Positions 1-7,470 are shown, counted from the stretch's first letter. The stretch: 14,169 bases of DNA from an uncultured Terriglobus sp. (GCA_937871605.1 CALMRM010000069.1:1-14169); one strand, 5' to 3'. Notes: generated by a model not told the origin, from the letters alone. A program made the numbers and translations.

Positions 1-360
1 CTCTTCGGCGTAGTCGCCGGCCTGCTCCTCCGTCTCGCCGAAGCTGTGGTGCTCCGACAGGTAGCCATAGGTATTGCGGTCCGTCGGAATGGCCACGCCG
101 ATGGAGGACACTACCAGGCGATGCGCTTCGCGCGTGCTGTTTTCCGCAACCACGGCAAAGACCACCTCACCTGGATTCAGGTAGGTCAGGCCTTCCTTGC
201 GGGTAATCATCTTGCACTTTGGCGGAAAGATAGAGGAGACACGAACCAGGTTCTGTGCCGCGATGCCGGCGTCACGCAACGCCATCTCAAAGGAGGTAAG
301 CCGCTCCTTGTGCCGGCCAACGCCTTTGGTGAAAAAAAGGCGTTTCGGAACCATGTTCAT
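1..360 (-). CDS. pdaD: pyruvoyl-dependent arginine decarboxylase, C-terminus beyond the left edge
   Basis: Pyruvoyl-dependent arginine decarboxylase converts arginine to agmatine, a polyamine precursor. The proenzyme cleaves itself between two serines, and the second serine becomes the pyruvoyl cofactor. About 120 residues are visible. They start MNMVPKRLFFTKGVG and contain the processing site RVSSIFPP, with the Ser-Ser at residues 42-43, matching the RISSIMPP site of the archaeal enzyme. The conserved stretches GVAIPTDRNTYGYLSEHH and EEQAGDYAEE follow. Most of the roughly 165-190 residue family length is present. I used the ATG at 360; the ATG two codons later (354) gives the MVPK N-terminus I recall for bacterial members. 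An upstream TTG at 366 lies 10 bases from a GGAGGG motif, so the exact start is open. No agmatinase or other polyamine gene is seen nearby. Confidence 0.88.
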   Translation of the reverse strand, partial: MNMVPKRLFFTKGVGRHKERLTSFEMALRDAGIAAQNLVRVSSIFPPKCKMITRKEGLTYLNPGEVVFAVVAENSTREAHRLVVSSIGVAIPTDRNTYGYLSEHHSFGETEEQAGDYAEE

Positions 361-424
361 GCCCAATGTTGTAGTGCCCTCCAGGGTGGTTCGGGTCCGC
401 CGCTCGCGCGTAAGCCCAGCAAGC

Positions 425-430
425 ATTATC
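425..430 (-). promoter_or_regulatory. possible -10 element for pdaD
   Basis: On the minus strand the bases read TGTGATAAT, with GATAAT at 430-425. This matches the sigma-70 -10 consensus at five of six positions and has an extended TGTG just upstream. It would give a leader of about 50-60 bases before pdaD. No good -35 hexamer lies at the usual spacing, so the call is weak. The rest of the 361-567 gap shows only the hairpin listed separately. Confidence 0.3.
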
Positions 431-529
431 ACATGGGCAGAGCGCCAGAAAGCAGCTGTGCACACCTTGAAAGTCGTTGCAGGGCGAAATTGACCGCCCA
501 TTTGCAGTAGCGCTGCCCGCTCGTGTCAT

Positions 530-558
530 CGCTACGGTTTTGCTTTAAAACCGAAGCG
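530..558 (-). terminator. stem-loop just after the GDPD stop codon, terminator-like without a T-tract
   Basis: An inverted repeat CGCT-a-CGGTTTT-gcttt-AAAACCG-a-AGCG forms an 11-bp stem with one internal A-A mismatch and a 5-base loop. It begins about 10 bases after the TAA of the phosphodiesterase gene on the minus strand, the usual place for a terminator. No run of T follows it on either strand, so a classical intrinsic terminator is not proven; it could also protect the mRNA 3' end. Confidence 0.4.
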
Positions 559-567
559 TCTTCACCG

Positions 568-1701
568 TTACATGGCCATGAGCGGCAGGCTTTCCGTCAG
601 GTAAAAGGTGGGAACGGCGGGGAACTGCTCCTGCACCAGGACGAGCGTGCGAAAGTCAAAGCTCTGTATCGCACAACGGTCTGCCATGCCTGCCTTGGTG
701 ATGATGCCGGCCAACGTCGTTACAAAGGTTTGCGGATCGACGGTGTGGTTGGGTGGCAGCTTGCGCATGGCCTCGCTGGACTGCGCGGTGACCGGCGGCA
801 GGATCTTTGTTTCGATGTTGAAGCGCACTGTGCGCGCATTGGCGGCACGCTGCTGCGCCTGCGGGTGCTGTTTGCCTGCGCCGGTGCTGTAGTAGTCCGC
901 GTAGAACTGGACGAAGCGGAAAAGCTGCGCGACATAGGTGGGAACATACGGATTGGTGAGGTGCTCCTGCGCGGCGAAGGCGACAGCGACCGGCGACAGG
1001 GATAGGTCATTCTTCTGGTCGGGGCCAAAGTGCAACTTGTCACAGACAAAGGTGCGCTGGGCATCTGTAGAGGAGATATCGCGCAGGTACACGCGATTGT
1101 CCATGGTGTAGGGGGAACCGTCGGCGTGGCGGCAGCTTTGCGGGTTGTAGAACTGGTCATGCCAGATCAGCGACACGTGGTCGGTGGAAACGCCGGTGTC
1201 GGTCTCCAGCTCCGTTGCAAGCTGGTCCAGGCCGCTCTCGAAGGAGGGCAGCGTGTTTTCCGGGCGCAGGCCGCGACCGCCTCGGTGTGCCGATACCACA
1301 AAGTGCTGCAGCTTGGGATCGTCTGGCCTCTGCGCACGCTCCTCACGTAGCACCTGCTGCAAGAGGTCGGGCCGATCGCTGATCAGGCCATCCACGCCAG
1401 CGCGGATCACGGCGCGCATCTGCTCGGGGTTATTGGTCGTCCACGGTACCACACGGATGCCCTGCGCCTGCAGCGCCGCGACGGGCACGGCTGCGGTGTC
1501 GGCAGGCAAGCCGAACGCGGCGGGTGCAATGGTGTGGTCGTTGGGCGAAAGCAGTGGCACGGGCGCGCCGTGCGCTTGTGCATGCGCCTTGGCCCCCTGC
1601 ATGAGTGAGAGCCACGGGTTGGCCTGTGCCGGTGCTACGGTCTGTGCTGCAAGAGTGCTGCCCATGCTCAGGAGTGATGCGGCGAGGAGAACTGTGCGCA
1701 T
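568..1701 (-). CDS. secreted glycerophosphodiester phosphodiesterase with circularly permuted domain order
   Basis: GDPD-family enzymes hydrolyse glycerophosphodiesters to glycerol-3-phosphate and an alcohol. The 377-residue product starts with a Sec-type signal peptide (hydrophobic to about residue 19, likely cleaved near 19-27), so it should act in the periplasm. Catalytic motifs are HRGG at 139-142, PENT at 147-150, ELETD at 164-168, HD at 181-182 and NIETK at 295-299, followed by SFD at 347-349. The motifs that normally close the domain, WTTN (87-90), GVDG (102-105) and SDRPD (108-112), come before HRGG, and the protein ends at FYLTESLPLMAM where they would be expected. This is the order of a circularly permuted TIM barrel. 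All metal and acid/base residues appear intact. The start has no strong Shine-Dalgarno. It lies 61 bases after pmbA on the same strand and may be co-transcribed. Confidence 0.9.
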   Translation of the reverse strand: MRTVLLAASLLSMGSTLAAQTVAPAQANPWLSLMQGAKAHAQAHGAPVPLLSPNDHTIAPAAFGLPADTAAVPVAALQAQGIRVVPWTTNNPEQMRAVIRAGVDGLISDRPDLLQQVLREERAQRPDDPKLQHFVVSAHRGGRGLRPENTLPSFESGLDQLATELETDTGVSTDHVSLIWHDQFYNPQSCRHADGSPYTMDNRVYLRDISSTDAQRTFVCDKLHFGPDQKNDLSLSPVAVAFAAQEHLTNPYVPTYVAQLFRFVQFYADYYSTGAGKQHPQAQQRAANARTVRFNIETKILPPVTAQSSEAMRKLPPNHTVDPQTFVTTLAGIITKAGMADRCAIQSFDFRTLVLVQEQFPAVPTFYLTESLPLMAM

Positions 1702-1762
1702 GCTGTCAGCATCCGGGACAGAGATGAACGGGAGGTAAAAAGCCCCGCCCTGGACGGATTTC

Positions 1763-3144
1763 TCACGAACCGGCGATCGTCATGCCCTCGACGCGGATGC
1801 AGGGTGAAGCGGATGAGCCGCGAAACACGAGGTCATTGCCCACCGCAACGATGTTCTTGTACATGTCTTTCAGATTGCCCGCGATGGTGATCTCCTCTAC
1901 CGCGCCGGTAAAGGTGCCATTCTCGATCCACATGCCTGTAGCCCCTTGCGAATAATCGCCCGTCACCAGGTTCACGCCGCTGCCCAGCACCTCTGTTACA
2001 TACAGGCCGTTCTGCACCTCCGAATAATCTCGCGTGGCGAGAGCACACCAGGTTGCAGGTAGAAGTTGCCGCTGCCAATCCCCGGCGCACCCGCCAATCC
2101 GCGCGAGGCATTGCCGGTGCTGCGCGTGCCCAGCTTGCGGGCAATGTAGGTGTTGGTCACATAAGTCTGCAGGATGCCATCCTGCACGATGACTTTGCGC
2201 TGCATGGGCAGGCCGTCGCCGTCGAACGGCAATGTGCCGAAACCGCCCAGGCCGGGCTCCAGCATCATGGTGCCGTCGTCGATGACGGTGACCAGCGGGC
2301 TGGCGACCTGCTCGCCGAGTTTGCCCGCGAACATGGTGGCATTGCGGTAGACAGCATCGCCGTTCACGGCGTCGAAGATGTCGCCGATGATGCCGCGTGC
2401 AATCTCGCGCGAGAAGACGATAGTGGCCCGCTGCGTGGGCACACGTCGCGCACCCAGGCGGCGCAGGGCGCGCTTGGCGGCCTCGCGGCCCACCTCTTCC
2501 GGCGTGTCCAACTTGCGCAAGGTGCGGGCGCTGCTGCCCCAGCCATCGCGTTGCATGCCGCGCTCGTCCTGCGCGATGGGCGCGCAGCCAATGCCACAGT
2601 AGCTTTTGCGATACTCGCCCGCAAAGCCGCGTGAGTTGGCGATGGCCTTGTGCGAGGTGGCCGCGGTAAAGGTGCCGCCATCGCTGTTCTGGATGCGCGT
2701 GTCCGCCGCCATGGCCGCGGCCTCGGTCGCGCGCGCCATCTCGATGCGGTCCTTCGCCGCGAGCCGGTACACGTCGTCGAAGTAGATGCCGAGGCCCTCG
2801 CCGTTGCGCAGGGGGGAGTACTCGCTCGCATCCGGCAGGCCCGCGAACGGATCTTCCTCGGTGATCTTCGCCAGCTCTACCGCGCCGCTGATCATGCGCT
2901 GGATCGAAGCATCACTGAAGTCGTTGGTGCTGGTGCTCGCGGTGCGCTGCCCGTTGAACACGCGCAGGCCGACCGCGCGTGAGGTGGACTCCGTCAGCGT
3001 CTCCACCTGGCCCAGGCGCACCTTGGTGGAGAACTCGTCACCCTCGTAAACGACAGCTTCTGCGTCTGTCGCACCGGCATGCATGGCGCGGTCCACAATC
3101 TCTTGCGCGAGCTGTTCGAGGATGATCTTAGTGCTGACCGGCAT
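1763..3144 (-). pseudogene. pmbA: TldE/PmbA metallopeptidase partner subunit, split by a 1-base frameshift
   Basis: PmbA (TldE) is the partner of TldD in a heteromeric cytoplasmic metallopeptidase that trims or degrades small unfolded peptides; microcin B17 and CcdA are the known E. coli cases. TldE lacks the HExxxH motif, as here. The first frame encodes 382 residues from MPVSTKIILEQLAQ and reaches FYLQPGVLSPREIIR before running out of frame to a TAA at 1996. The family continuation VQNGLYVTEVLGSGVNLVTG is in the next frame and runs to a TGA at 1763. Adding one base at about 2020-2022 (CGGAG to CGGGAG on the coding strand) restores a single frame of about 460 residues, the normal length. The ATG overlaps the stop of the preceding 52-codon gene (TAATG). 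It could be a real pseudogene, a sequencing error in a G run, or recoding; there is no slippery heptamer. Confidence 0.85.
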
Positions 3145-3302
3145 TAGCGCACAGACTCGGTGAGCTGCGCTGCGCTCTGCTCGCGCTCCTGTCGCTCACG
3201 CAAGCCAGCTTTCTTGGCTGACAGTGCTGCGTACACGCCGAAAGCACCGATGAGGGAGAACATGGCCAATGTCACGATCAAGACTTGCGTAAACGAGAGC
3301 AT
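3144..3302 (-). CDS. small single-pass membrane protein, 52 residues, between tldD and pmbA
   Basis: I do not recognise a family. The product starts MLSFTQVLIVTLAMFSLIGA. It has one hydrophobic segment (about residues 4-27), then a strongly charged tail with KKAGLRERQEREQ that should be cytoplasmic. The ATG at 3302 has an excellent Shine-Dalgarno, GGAGGAG at 3317-3311, 8 bases away. That motif is formed by the final Asp-Glu codons of the upstream 73-codon gene. Its stop codon shares a base with the pmbA start (TAATG), which suggests translational coupling. Position inside the tldD/pmbA cluster suggests a role linked to that peptidase, for example as membrane tether or substrate, but this is inference. 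It is too short for many gene callers. Confidence 0.75.
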   Translation of the reverse strand: MLSFTQVLIVTLAMFSLIGAFGVYAALSAKKAGLRERQEREQSAAQLTESVR

Positions 3303-3307
3303 GTGGG

Positions 3308-3529
3308 TTACTCCTCCTCATCCAGAACCGCAAGCAACATAGCGATACTCAGGAGAACAAGCGTCAACAGAACACTTGTTACAACCAGCCTCAATGTTAC
3401 GCCCTGCACACCTCGCGCGACTAACTCATCCAGTATCGGAAACACGGCTAGAAGCACGGCAGCTTCTGCAAAGAAGGTCTCAAGCACTTTCGAAACTCGC
3501 AACCATGCTTTGCGGGTCAGTTTGGACAT
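3308..3529 (-). CDS. small two-helix membrane protein, 73 residues, downstream of tldD
   Basis: I do not recognise a family. The N-terminus MSKLTRKAWLRVSK is basic. A first hydrophobic stretch follows at about residues 19-35 (FFAEAAVLLAVFPILDELV, with two acidic residues), then a clear transmembrane helix at about 46-70 (VTSVLLTLVLLSIAMLLAVL), ending in DEEE. The basic start and acidic end fit a helical hairpin or a reentrant N-terminal helix. The gene starts 31 bases after the tldD stop and its TAA lies 5 bases before the ATG of the 52-codon gene, so the four genes look like one operon. The Shine-Dalgarno is weak (CAGG region), consistent with coupling to tldD. The function is unknown. Confidence 0.72.
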   Translation of the reverse strand: MSKLTRKAWLRVSKVLETFFAEAAVLLAVFPILDELVARGVQGVTLRLVVTSVLLTLVLLSIAMLLAVLDEEE

Positions 3530-3560
3530 GAGCCTGACTGTAACTCACGGCACCCGTGTC

Positions 3561-5027
3561 TCATGACCCCGTGCCACCCACCGTCATCCTATCCAGCTTG
3601 ATGGTCGGAGCGCCTACGCACACCGGCACGCCCTGGCCGCGTTTACCGCAGGTGCCCACACCCTCATCGAGTTGCAGATCGTGGCCCACCATGCTGACGT
3701 ATTGCAGCGCCTCCGGCCCATTGCCGATGAGCATGGCACCCTTGACCGGCGCAGTAATCTTGCCCTCCTCGATGAGGTAGGCCTCGCTGGCCGCGAAGAC
3801 GAACTTGCCATTCGTAATGTCCACCGAACCGCCGGAGAAGTTCGCCGCGAACAGGCCACGCTTCACACTGCGCAGGATGTCCGCCGGATCGTCCTGGCCG
3901 GGCAGCATGTAGGTGTTGGTCATGCGCGGCATGGGGATGCTCGCGTAGCTTTCACGGCGGCCGCTGCCGGTGCCGGGCAGGCCCATCAGCTTCGCCGAAA
4001 GCTTGTCGCTCATGTAGCGGCGCAGCATGCCGTTCTCGATCAGCAGATTGTTCCGCGTGGGCGTGCCCTCGTCGTCCACATTCAGGCTGCCACGACGGCC
4101 TGGCATGGTGCCGTTGTCTGCGACAGACACCTGGTCTGTCGCAACGCGCTGGTCCATGAGTCCGGCAAAGGCCGACTGCTTTTTGCGGTTGAAGTCGGCC
4201 TCAAGCCCATGGCCAACAGCCTCGTGGATGAGCACGCCGGGCCAGCCCGGCCCTAGCACCACTTCCATCTCACCGGCGGGTGCTGCCTCCGCGGTCAGCT
4301 GCACGATGGCCTGCCGCGCGGCCTCCTCTGCAAAGTACTCCGGCGTGCGCACAGTGGTGTAGTAGTCCAGCGTCACGCGCCCGCCACCACCGCCAGAACC
4401 ACGCGCCGTCGCACCCTTGCCGCCGTCCGCCGCGGGGTCGTTCGCAAGCACCGACACGCTGAAGCGGCTGAGCGGCTGCGTATCGGCGGCCCAGGTGCCG
4501 TCGCTGCCAATCACCAGAATGTGCTTGACCTCGTCGCTGAAGCCCGCGCGCACCTGCGTAATGCGGCTGTCGTAGGCGCGCGCTGCGCGATCGGCCCGCT
4601 GCACCAACTGCAGCTTCGCCGTAATCTCCGCATCCAGCCCAACGACCGGGTAGAGGTCGTGCACGGCAGCCGTCACAAAGCCCTGTATCTGCACCGTTGC
4701 GGGACCGCTAGCAATCAGCGCCGCTGTTTTGGCCGCGTGCAGCAGCCGGTCTTCCTCGAGCGAATCCGTATAGCTGTAGCCGGTGCGCTCACCGCTGACG
4801 ACGCGTACGCCGCACCCACGGCTGTGGCTCGCGCTGGCGGACTTGACGATGCCTTCATCAATGCCGATGGACGACGACGTCATCGATTCAAAGTACAGTT
4901 CGGCAAAGTCTCCACCCGCGACGAGCGCTGCGGCCAGGCAGCGGTGCGCCATGGCAGCATCGATACCGAAGTGTGACTGGACGTGAGAGGAATCGTTCGC
5001 GGTGTGCAGGATGGCCGAACTGCTCAT
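3561..5027 (-). CDS. tldD: TldD metallopeptidase, catalytic subunit of TldD/TldE
   Basis: TldD is the zinc-bearing subunit of the TldD/TldE peptidase. From the ATG at 5027 the product is 488 residues (MSSSAILHTANDSSH), close to the usual 480. The metal-binding HExxxH is HEAVGHGLE with H268, E269 and H273. The C-terminal family signature GTCGKRGQGVPV supplies the cysteine ligand position (C460). A Gly-rich stretch GSGGGGGR precedes the catalytic segment. The frame is open to an ATG at 5090, but that start would overlap the divergent gene's start codon and add 21 residues I do not associate with the family, so I chose 5027. It heads a tight cluster with two small membrane-protein genes and pmbA. 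With pmbA frameshifted, TldD may lack a full partner. Confidence 0.93.
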   Translation of the reverse strand: MSSSAILHTANDSSHVQSHFGIDAAMAHRCLAAALVAGGDFAELYFESMTSSSIGIDEGIVKSASASHSRGCGVRVVSGERTGYSYTDSLEEDRLLHAAKTAALIASGPATVQIQGFVTAAVHDLYPVVGLDAEITAKLQLVQRADRAARAYDSRITQVRAGFSDEVKHILVIGSDGTWAADTQPLSRFSVSVLANDPAADGGKGATARGSGGGGGRVTLDYYTTVRTPEYFAEEAARQAIVQLTAEAAPAGEMEVVLGPGWPGVLIHEAVGHGLEADFNRKKQSAFAGLMDQRVATDQVSVADNGTMPGRRGSLNVDDEGTPTRNNLLIENGMLRRYMSDKLSAKLMGLPGTGSGRRESYASIPMPRMTNTYMLPGQDDPADILRSVKRGLFAANFSGGSVDITNGKFVFAASEAYLIEEGKITAPVKGAMLIGNGPEALQYVSMVGHDLQLDEGVGTCGKRGQGVPVCVGAPTIKLDRMTVGGTGS

Positions 5028-5088
5028 TGTTAACAGGATACGCGTCGCCCCGGCACACCTGCCTAGGCCCTGTGCTACGGTCAGACAC
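5028..5088. promoter_or_regulatory. 61-bp divergent promoter region between tldD and the yfiT-like gene
   Basis: Both divergent transcripts must start in or near this 61-bp gap. Toward tldD there is TATCCT only a few bases from the ATG. Toward the yfiT-like gene there is TACGGT 7 bases before the ATG. Both resemble weak -10 boxes placed so close to the start codons that leaderless or near-leaderless mRNAs are possible. Neither start has a Shine-Dalgarno, which fits. No confident -35 boxes are seen, so exact sites are unproven. Confidence 0.3.
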
Positions 5089-5634
5089 ATGCAAGCGACA
5101 CCGTCGAGCCCATCCGATTCGCGCTATCCCGTCGGCCATTGGCAGCGGCCGAAAGACGTGGATGCCGACACGCTCTTGTACGCGTTGGACATGCTAGGCG
5201 AACTGCCGCAGAACCTGCGTGTTGCCGTCCAGGACCTGGAAGACGACCTACTGGAAACGCCCTACCGTGAGGGTGGCTGGACCGTGCGGCAGGTGGTGCA
5301 CCATCTTGCCGACTCTCACCTCAATATGTACACCCGCATCCGGCTGGCGCTCACTGAAGATGCGCCGACCATTCGCCCATACGACGAGAAGGCATGGGCC
5401 GCCCTGCACGACGCGGAGGCCGCACCGGTGGAGTGGTCGCTGGAATTGTTGGAGGCGCTGCACGCACGGCTGCTGATGCTGCTGCGCTCGCTGACACCGG
5501 CACAGTGGGCGCGCACGTATATCCACCCGGAAAGCGGTGTGATGCGGCTGGACGAGGTGGCCACCCTGTATGCCTGGCACAGCCGCCACCACGTGGCCCA
5601 CATCACCGCACTGCGCACGCGCCAAGGCTGGTAG
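5089..5634 (+). CDS. yfiT: YfiT-like DinB-fold metal-dependent enzyme (thiol S-transferase superfamily)
   Basis: The 181-residue product is collinear with Bacillus subtilis YfiT/BstA, a DinB-superfamily four-helix protein reported as a metal-dependent hydrolase or bacillithiol S-transferase. Recognisable blocks are YPVGHW (13-18), TPYREGGWTVRQVVHHLADS (57-76), RLALTEDAPTIRPYDE (85-100), THE-free IHPESG (145-150) and LYAWHSRHHVAHITALR (160-176). The metal ligands are H71, H164 and H168, offset by four from H67, H160 and H164 of YfiT. The ATG at 5089 gives the family N-terminus; the earlier ATG at 5002 overlaps tldD and adds unrelated residues. Bacillithiol itself is not expected in this type of organism, so the physiological thiol or substrate is unknown. 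It is followed after one base by the nuclease-like gene, so the two are probably translationally coupled. Confidence 0.88.
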   Translation: MQATPSSPSDSRYPVGHWQRPKDVDADTLLYALDMLGELPQNLRVAVQDLEDDLLETPYREGGWTVRQVVHHLADSHLNMYTRIRLALTEDAPTIRPYDEKAWAALHDAEAAPVEWSLELLEALHARLLMLLRSLTPAQWARTYIHPESGVMRLDEVATLYAWHSRHHVAHITALRTRQGW

Positions 5635-5635
5635 C

Positions 5636-7231
5636 GTGCCAGCCGCACCCGAGCAGCCACCTGCGGAGATTGCGCAGGAGATTGAGTCCTATCTCGCCGG
5701 AAATCCTGCCTGCGTCTTGCTGCAGGAGGGCAAGATCCTATTCGATTTACGCGAGGCTCGCTACTCGCTGTCGCAGGAGCATGGCCGCTGCACGCTGCAC
5801 CTGTGGAGTGACGAGCGCAACCTCCTGCGGCGCGTCGTCTCGACAACCGCGCGAAAGCATTCTCTGCGTTTGGCCACGACACGCTTTGGCCAGCGTGAGC
5901 CGCAGATGCTGGAGCTTACCGTGCAGGGCGACCGTCGCACGCCCACCGCACGCGACACCACGCGACGCCGCTATGCCGCGCTGCTGGAACGAGCCATGCA
6001 ACGACATAGCCCGGAGTGGAAGGCCGACAGCTTTCGCGTGAGCATGGATCTGGAGCAATCGTTCGGTCCGGCGTACGCGCGCGGCGTGCTGCACCGCGGA
6101 CAAGACGCCTGGGCCGTCGTCGGGGTCAACGCGGAGGAGTCGCAGGCCATCATCGACGGCGTGCTGACGGTCGGCATCCTGTGGCTGCACCTGCAGCGTG
6201 AACGCGCAGGCGGCAAGCGGCTGTTTCGCGGCTTGCGCCTGGTGCTGCCGAAGGGCACGGCTACCACCACGCTGGCGCGGTTGCAATGGTTGCGGACGGA
6301 TGCCGCACAGTGGGAACTGTACGAGCTGAACGAGCACACGGAAGAACTGGTGGAGCGTGATGCCGCGGATACGGGAAACCTGGTGACACGGCTGCTGCAC
6401 GCACCGGACACCTCGCTGGCCAGGGAGCGTTTCGGTGGGGCGGTGGCGGAAGCCATGCAAGTGGTACCTGCTGCCATGCAGGCCCATGTCGAGCAGCGGC
6501 TGCGCTCGTCCACGGAGCTCGCATTGCTGCTGCATGGGTTGGAGTTCGCGCGCATCCGCATAGGTGCGGCGGCCAACTCGTTCGCTCGCACGACGGCAAT
6601 CACCTTTGGTGCGGGTGCGCAGGAAACGCCGCTGGACGAGGCGAACGAACCCATGCTGCGCAACTTCGTGCAGCGCCTATTCGAGCGACGCCACGCGGGC
6701 GGTTCGGTCAAGGATCCGCTCTTCCGCATGGCACCCGAGGCCTGGCTTGAGTCCACCCTGCGCGCCAACATCGGCCCGCTGACAGAGGGGCAGGGGAGCC
6801 TTTCGCAGTTCGACGCGGCACACGTGTATGCACAGGTGCCCGCCTTCCAGGCCAGCGACCGCGGCATGCTAGACCTGCTGACCGTCACGCGCGACGGACG
6901 GCTGGCTGTGTTGGAACTGAAAGCCGATGAGGACCTGCACTTTGCCCTGCAGGGGCTCGATTACTGGCTGCGGGTGCGCTGGCATCACACCCAGACGGTG
7001 GATGCCTCCACCGGCCTTGGAGCGTTCCAGCACCACGGCTACTTCCCCGGCCTGCGGCTCTCGCCGGAGCCTCCACGTTTGTACCTGGTCGCGCCCTCGC
7101 TGCGCATCCACCCTGCGACACAGACGGTGCTGCGCTACGTTAAGCCAGAGGTGGAGTGGACCGTGCTGGGGCTGGGGGAACGCTGGCGCGAACAGGTAAA
7201 GGTCGTCGTGCGGGAGCGTTCCTCGGGCTAA
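5636..7231 (+). CDS. uncharacterised protein with a C-terminal PD-(D/E)XK nuclease-like domain
   Basis: A 531-residue protein starting at GTG 5636, one base after the stop of the yfiT-like gene, with AAGG 8 bases upstream of the start. The frame is open further up, but only over the neighbour's coding sequence. The first 350 or so residues match nothing I recognise beyond mixed alpha/beta segments. The C-terminal part has the order of a PD-(D/E)XK nuclease core: E368/E372 in EAWLES, a helix and strand, D413 in RGMLDLLTV, then E427-x-K429 in LAVLELKADED, followed by Q439 and Y443 in the helix LQGLDYW. This resembles the C-terminal nuclease of NucS-type proteins, but the full architecture differs. 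A DNA repair or defence role is possible; no target is evident. There is no signal peptide or membrane segment. Confidence 0.78.
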   Translation: MPAAPEQPPAEIAQEIESYLAGNPACVLLQEGKILFDLREARYSLSQEHGRCTLHLWSDERNLLRRVVSTTARKHSLRLATTRFGQREPQMLELTVQGDRRTPTARDTTRRRYAALLERAMQRHSPEWKADSFRVSMDLEQSFGPAYARGVLHRGQDAWAVVGVNAEESQAIIDGVLTVGILWLHLQRERAGGKRLFRGLRLVLPKGTATTTLARLQWLRTDAAQWELYELNEHTEELVERDAADTGNLVTRLLHAPDTSLARERFGGAVAEAMQVVPAAMQAHVEQRLRSSTELALLLHGLEFARIRIGAAANSFARTTAITFGAGAQETPLDEANEPMLRNFVQRLFERRHAGGSVKDPLFRMAPEAWLESTLRANIGPLTEGQGSLSQFDAAHVYAQVPAFQASDRGMLDLLTVTRDGRLAVLELKADEDLHFALQGLDYWLRVRWHHTQTVDASTGLGAFQHHGYFPGLRLSPEPPRLYLVAPSLRIHPATQTVLRYVKPEVEWTVLGLGERWREQVKVVVRERSSG

Positions 7232-7307
7232 TTGCGTACGTGCAAGCTGCACTGCTGCGTACGCGAGCTGAAGCTCGTCGGTTACCAGTAAACCTGTGCA
7301 CGCGCCG

Positions 7308-7442
7308 CCAAGTTTACGGACTTCCGTACGCACTACCAAGTCCGCGGACGTTGCGCAAAGGCCACTAAGTTCACGGACGTTCCGCCCGCGCCACCAAGTC
7401 CGCGGACGTTGCGCACAATGCACCCAAGTTTGCGGACGTTTT
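7308..7442. repeat. imperfect tandem repeat, five units of 28-30 bp, core CAAGTCCGCGGACGTT
   Basis: Five units begin at about 7308, 7336, 7365, 7394 and 7424. Each has the core CCAAGTyyrCGGACgTT, followed by a variable GC-rich linker of about 12 bases. Units 2 and 4 are the best matches to each other and contain the 10-bp palindrome GTCCGCGGAC. Units 1, 3 and 5 vary only in the YYR triplet (TTA, TCA, TTG), which breaks the palindrome but keeps CGGAC. Alternation of palindromic and degenerate units could mean a duplicated two-unit block. Regular spacing without unique spacers excludes CRISPR. It could be a protein-binding array or a slippage-derived satellite. Confidence 0.8.
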
Positions 7443-7470
7443 ACTGTATGCTCCACCACCCAGGTCCTAT

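Noticed and set aside
1702..1762. Intrinsic terminator between pmbA and the GDPD gene
   Set aside because: GGGCGGGGCTTTTT on the minus strand looks suggestive, but I could not find a convincing stem before the T run.
5028..5090. Upstream ATG of tldD at 5090
   Set aside because: It overlaps the start codon of the divergent gene and adds 21 residues without resemblance to TldD; the ATG at 5027 fits the family.
7308..7442. CRISPR array
   Set aside because: Units are 28-30 bp end to end with degenerate cores and only about 12-base linkers that are similar to each other; there are no unique spacers of 30 bases or more and no cas genes.
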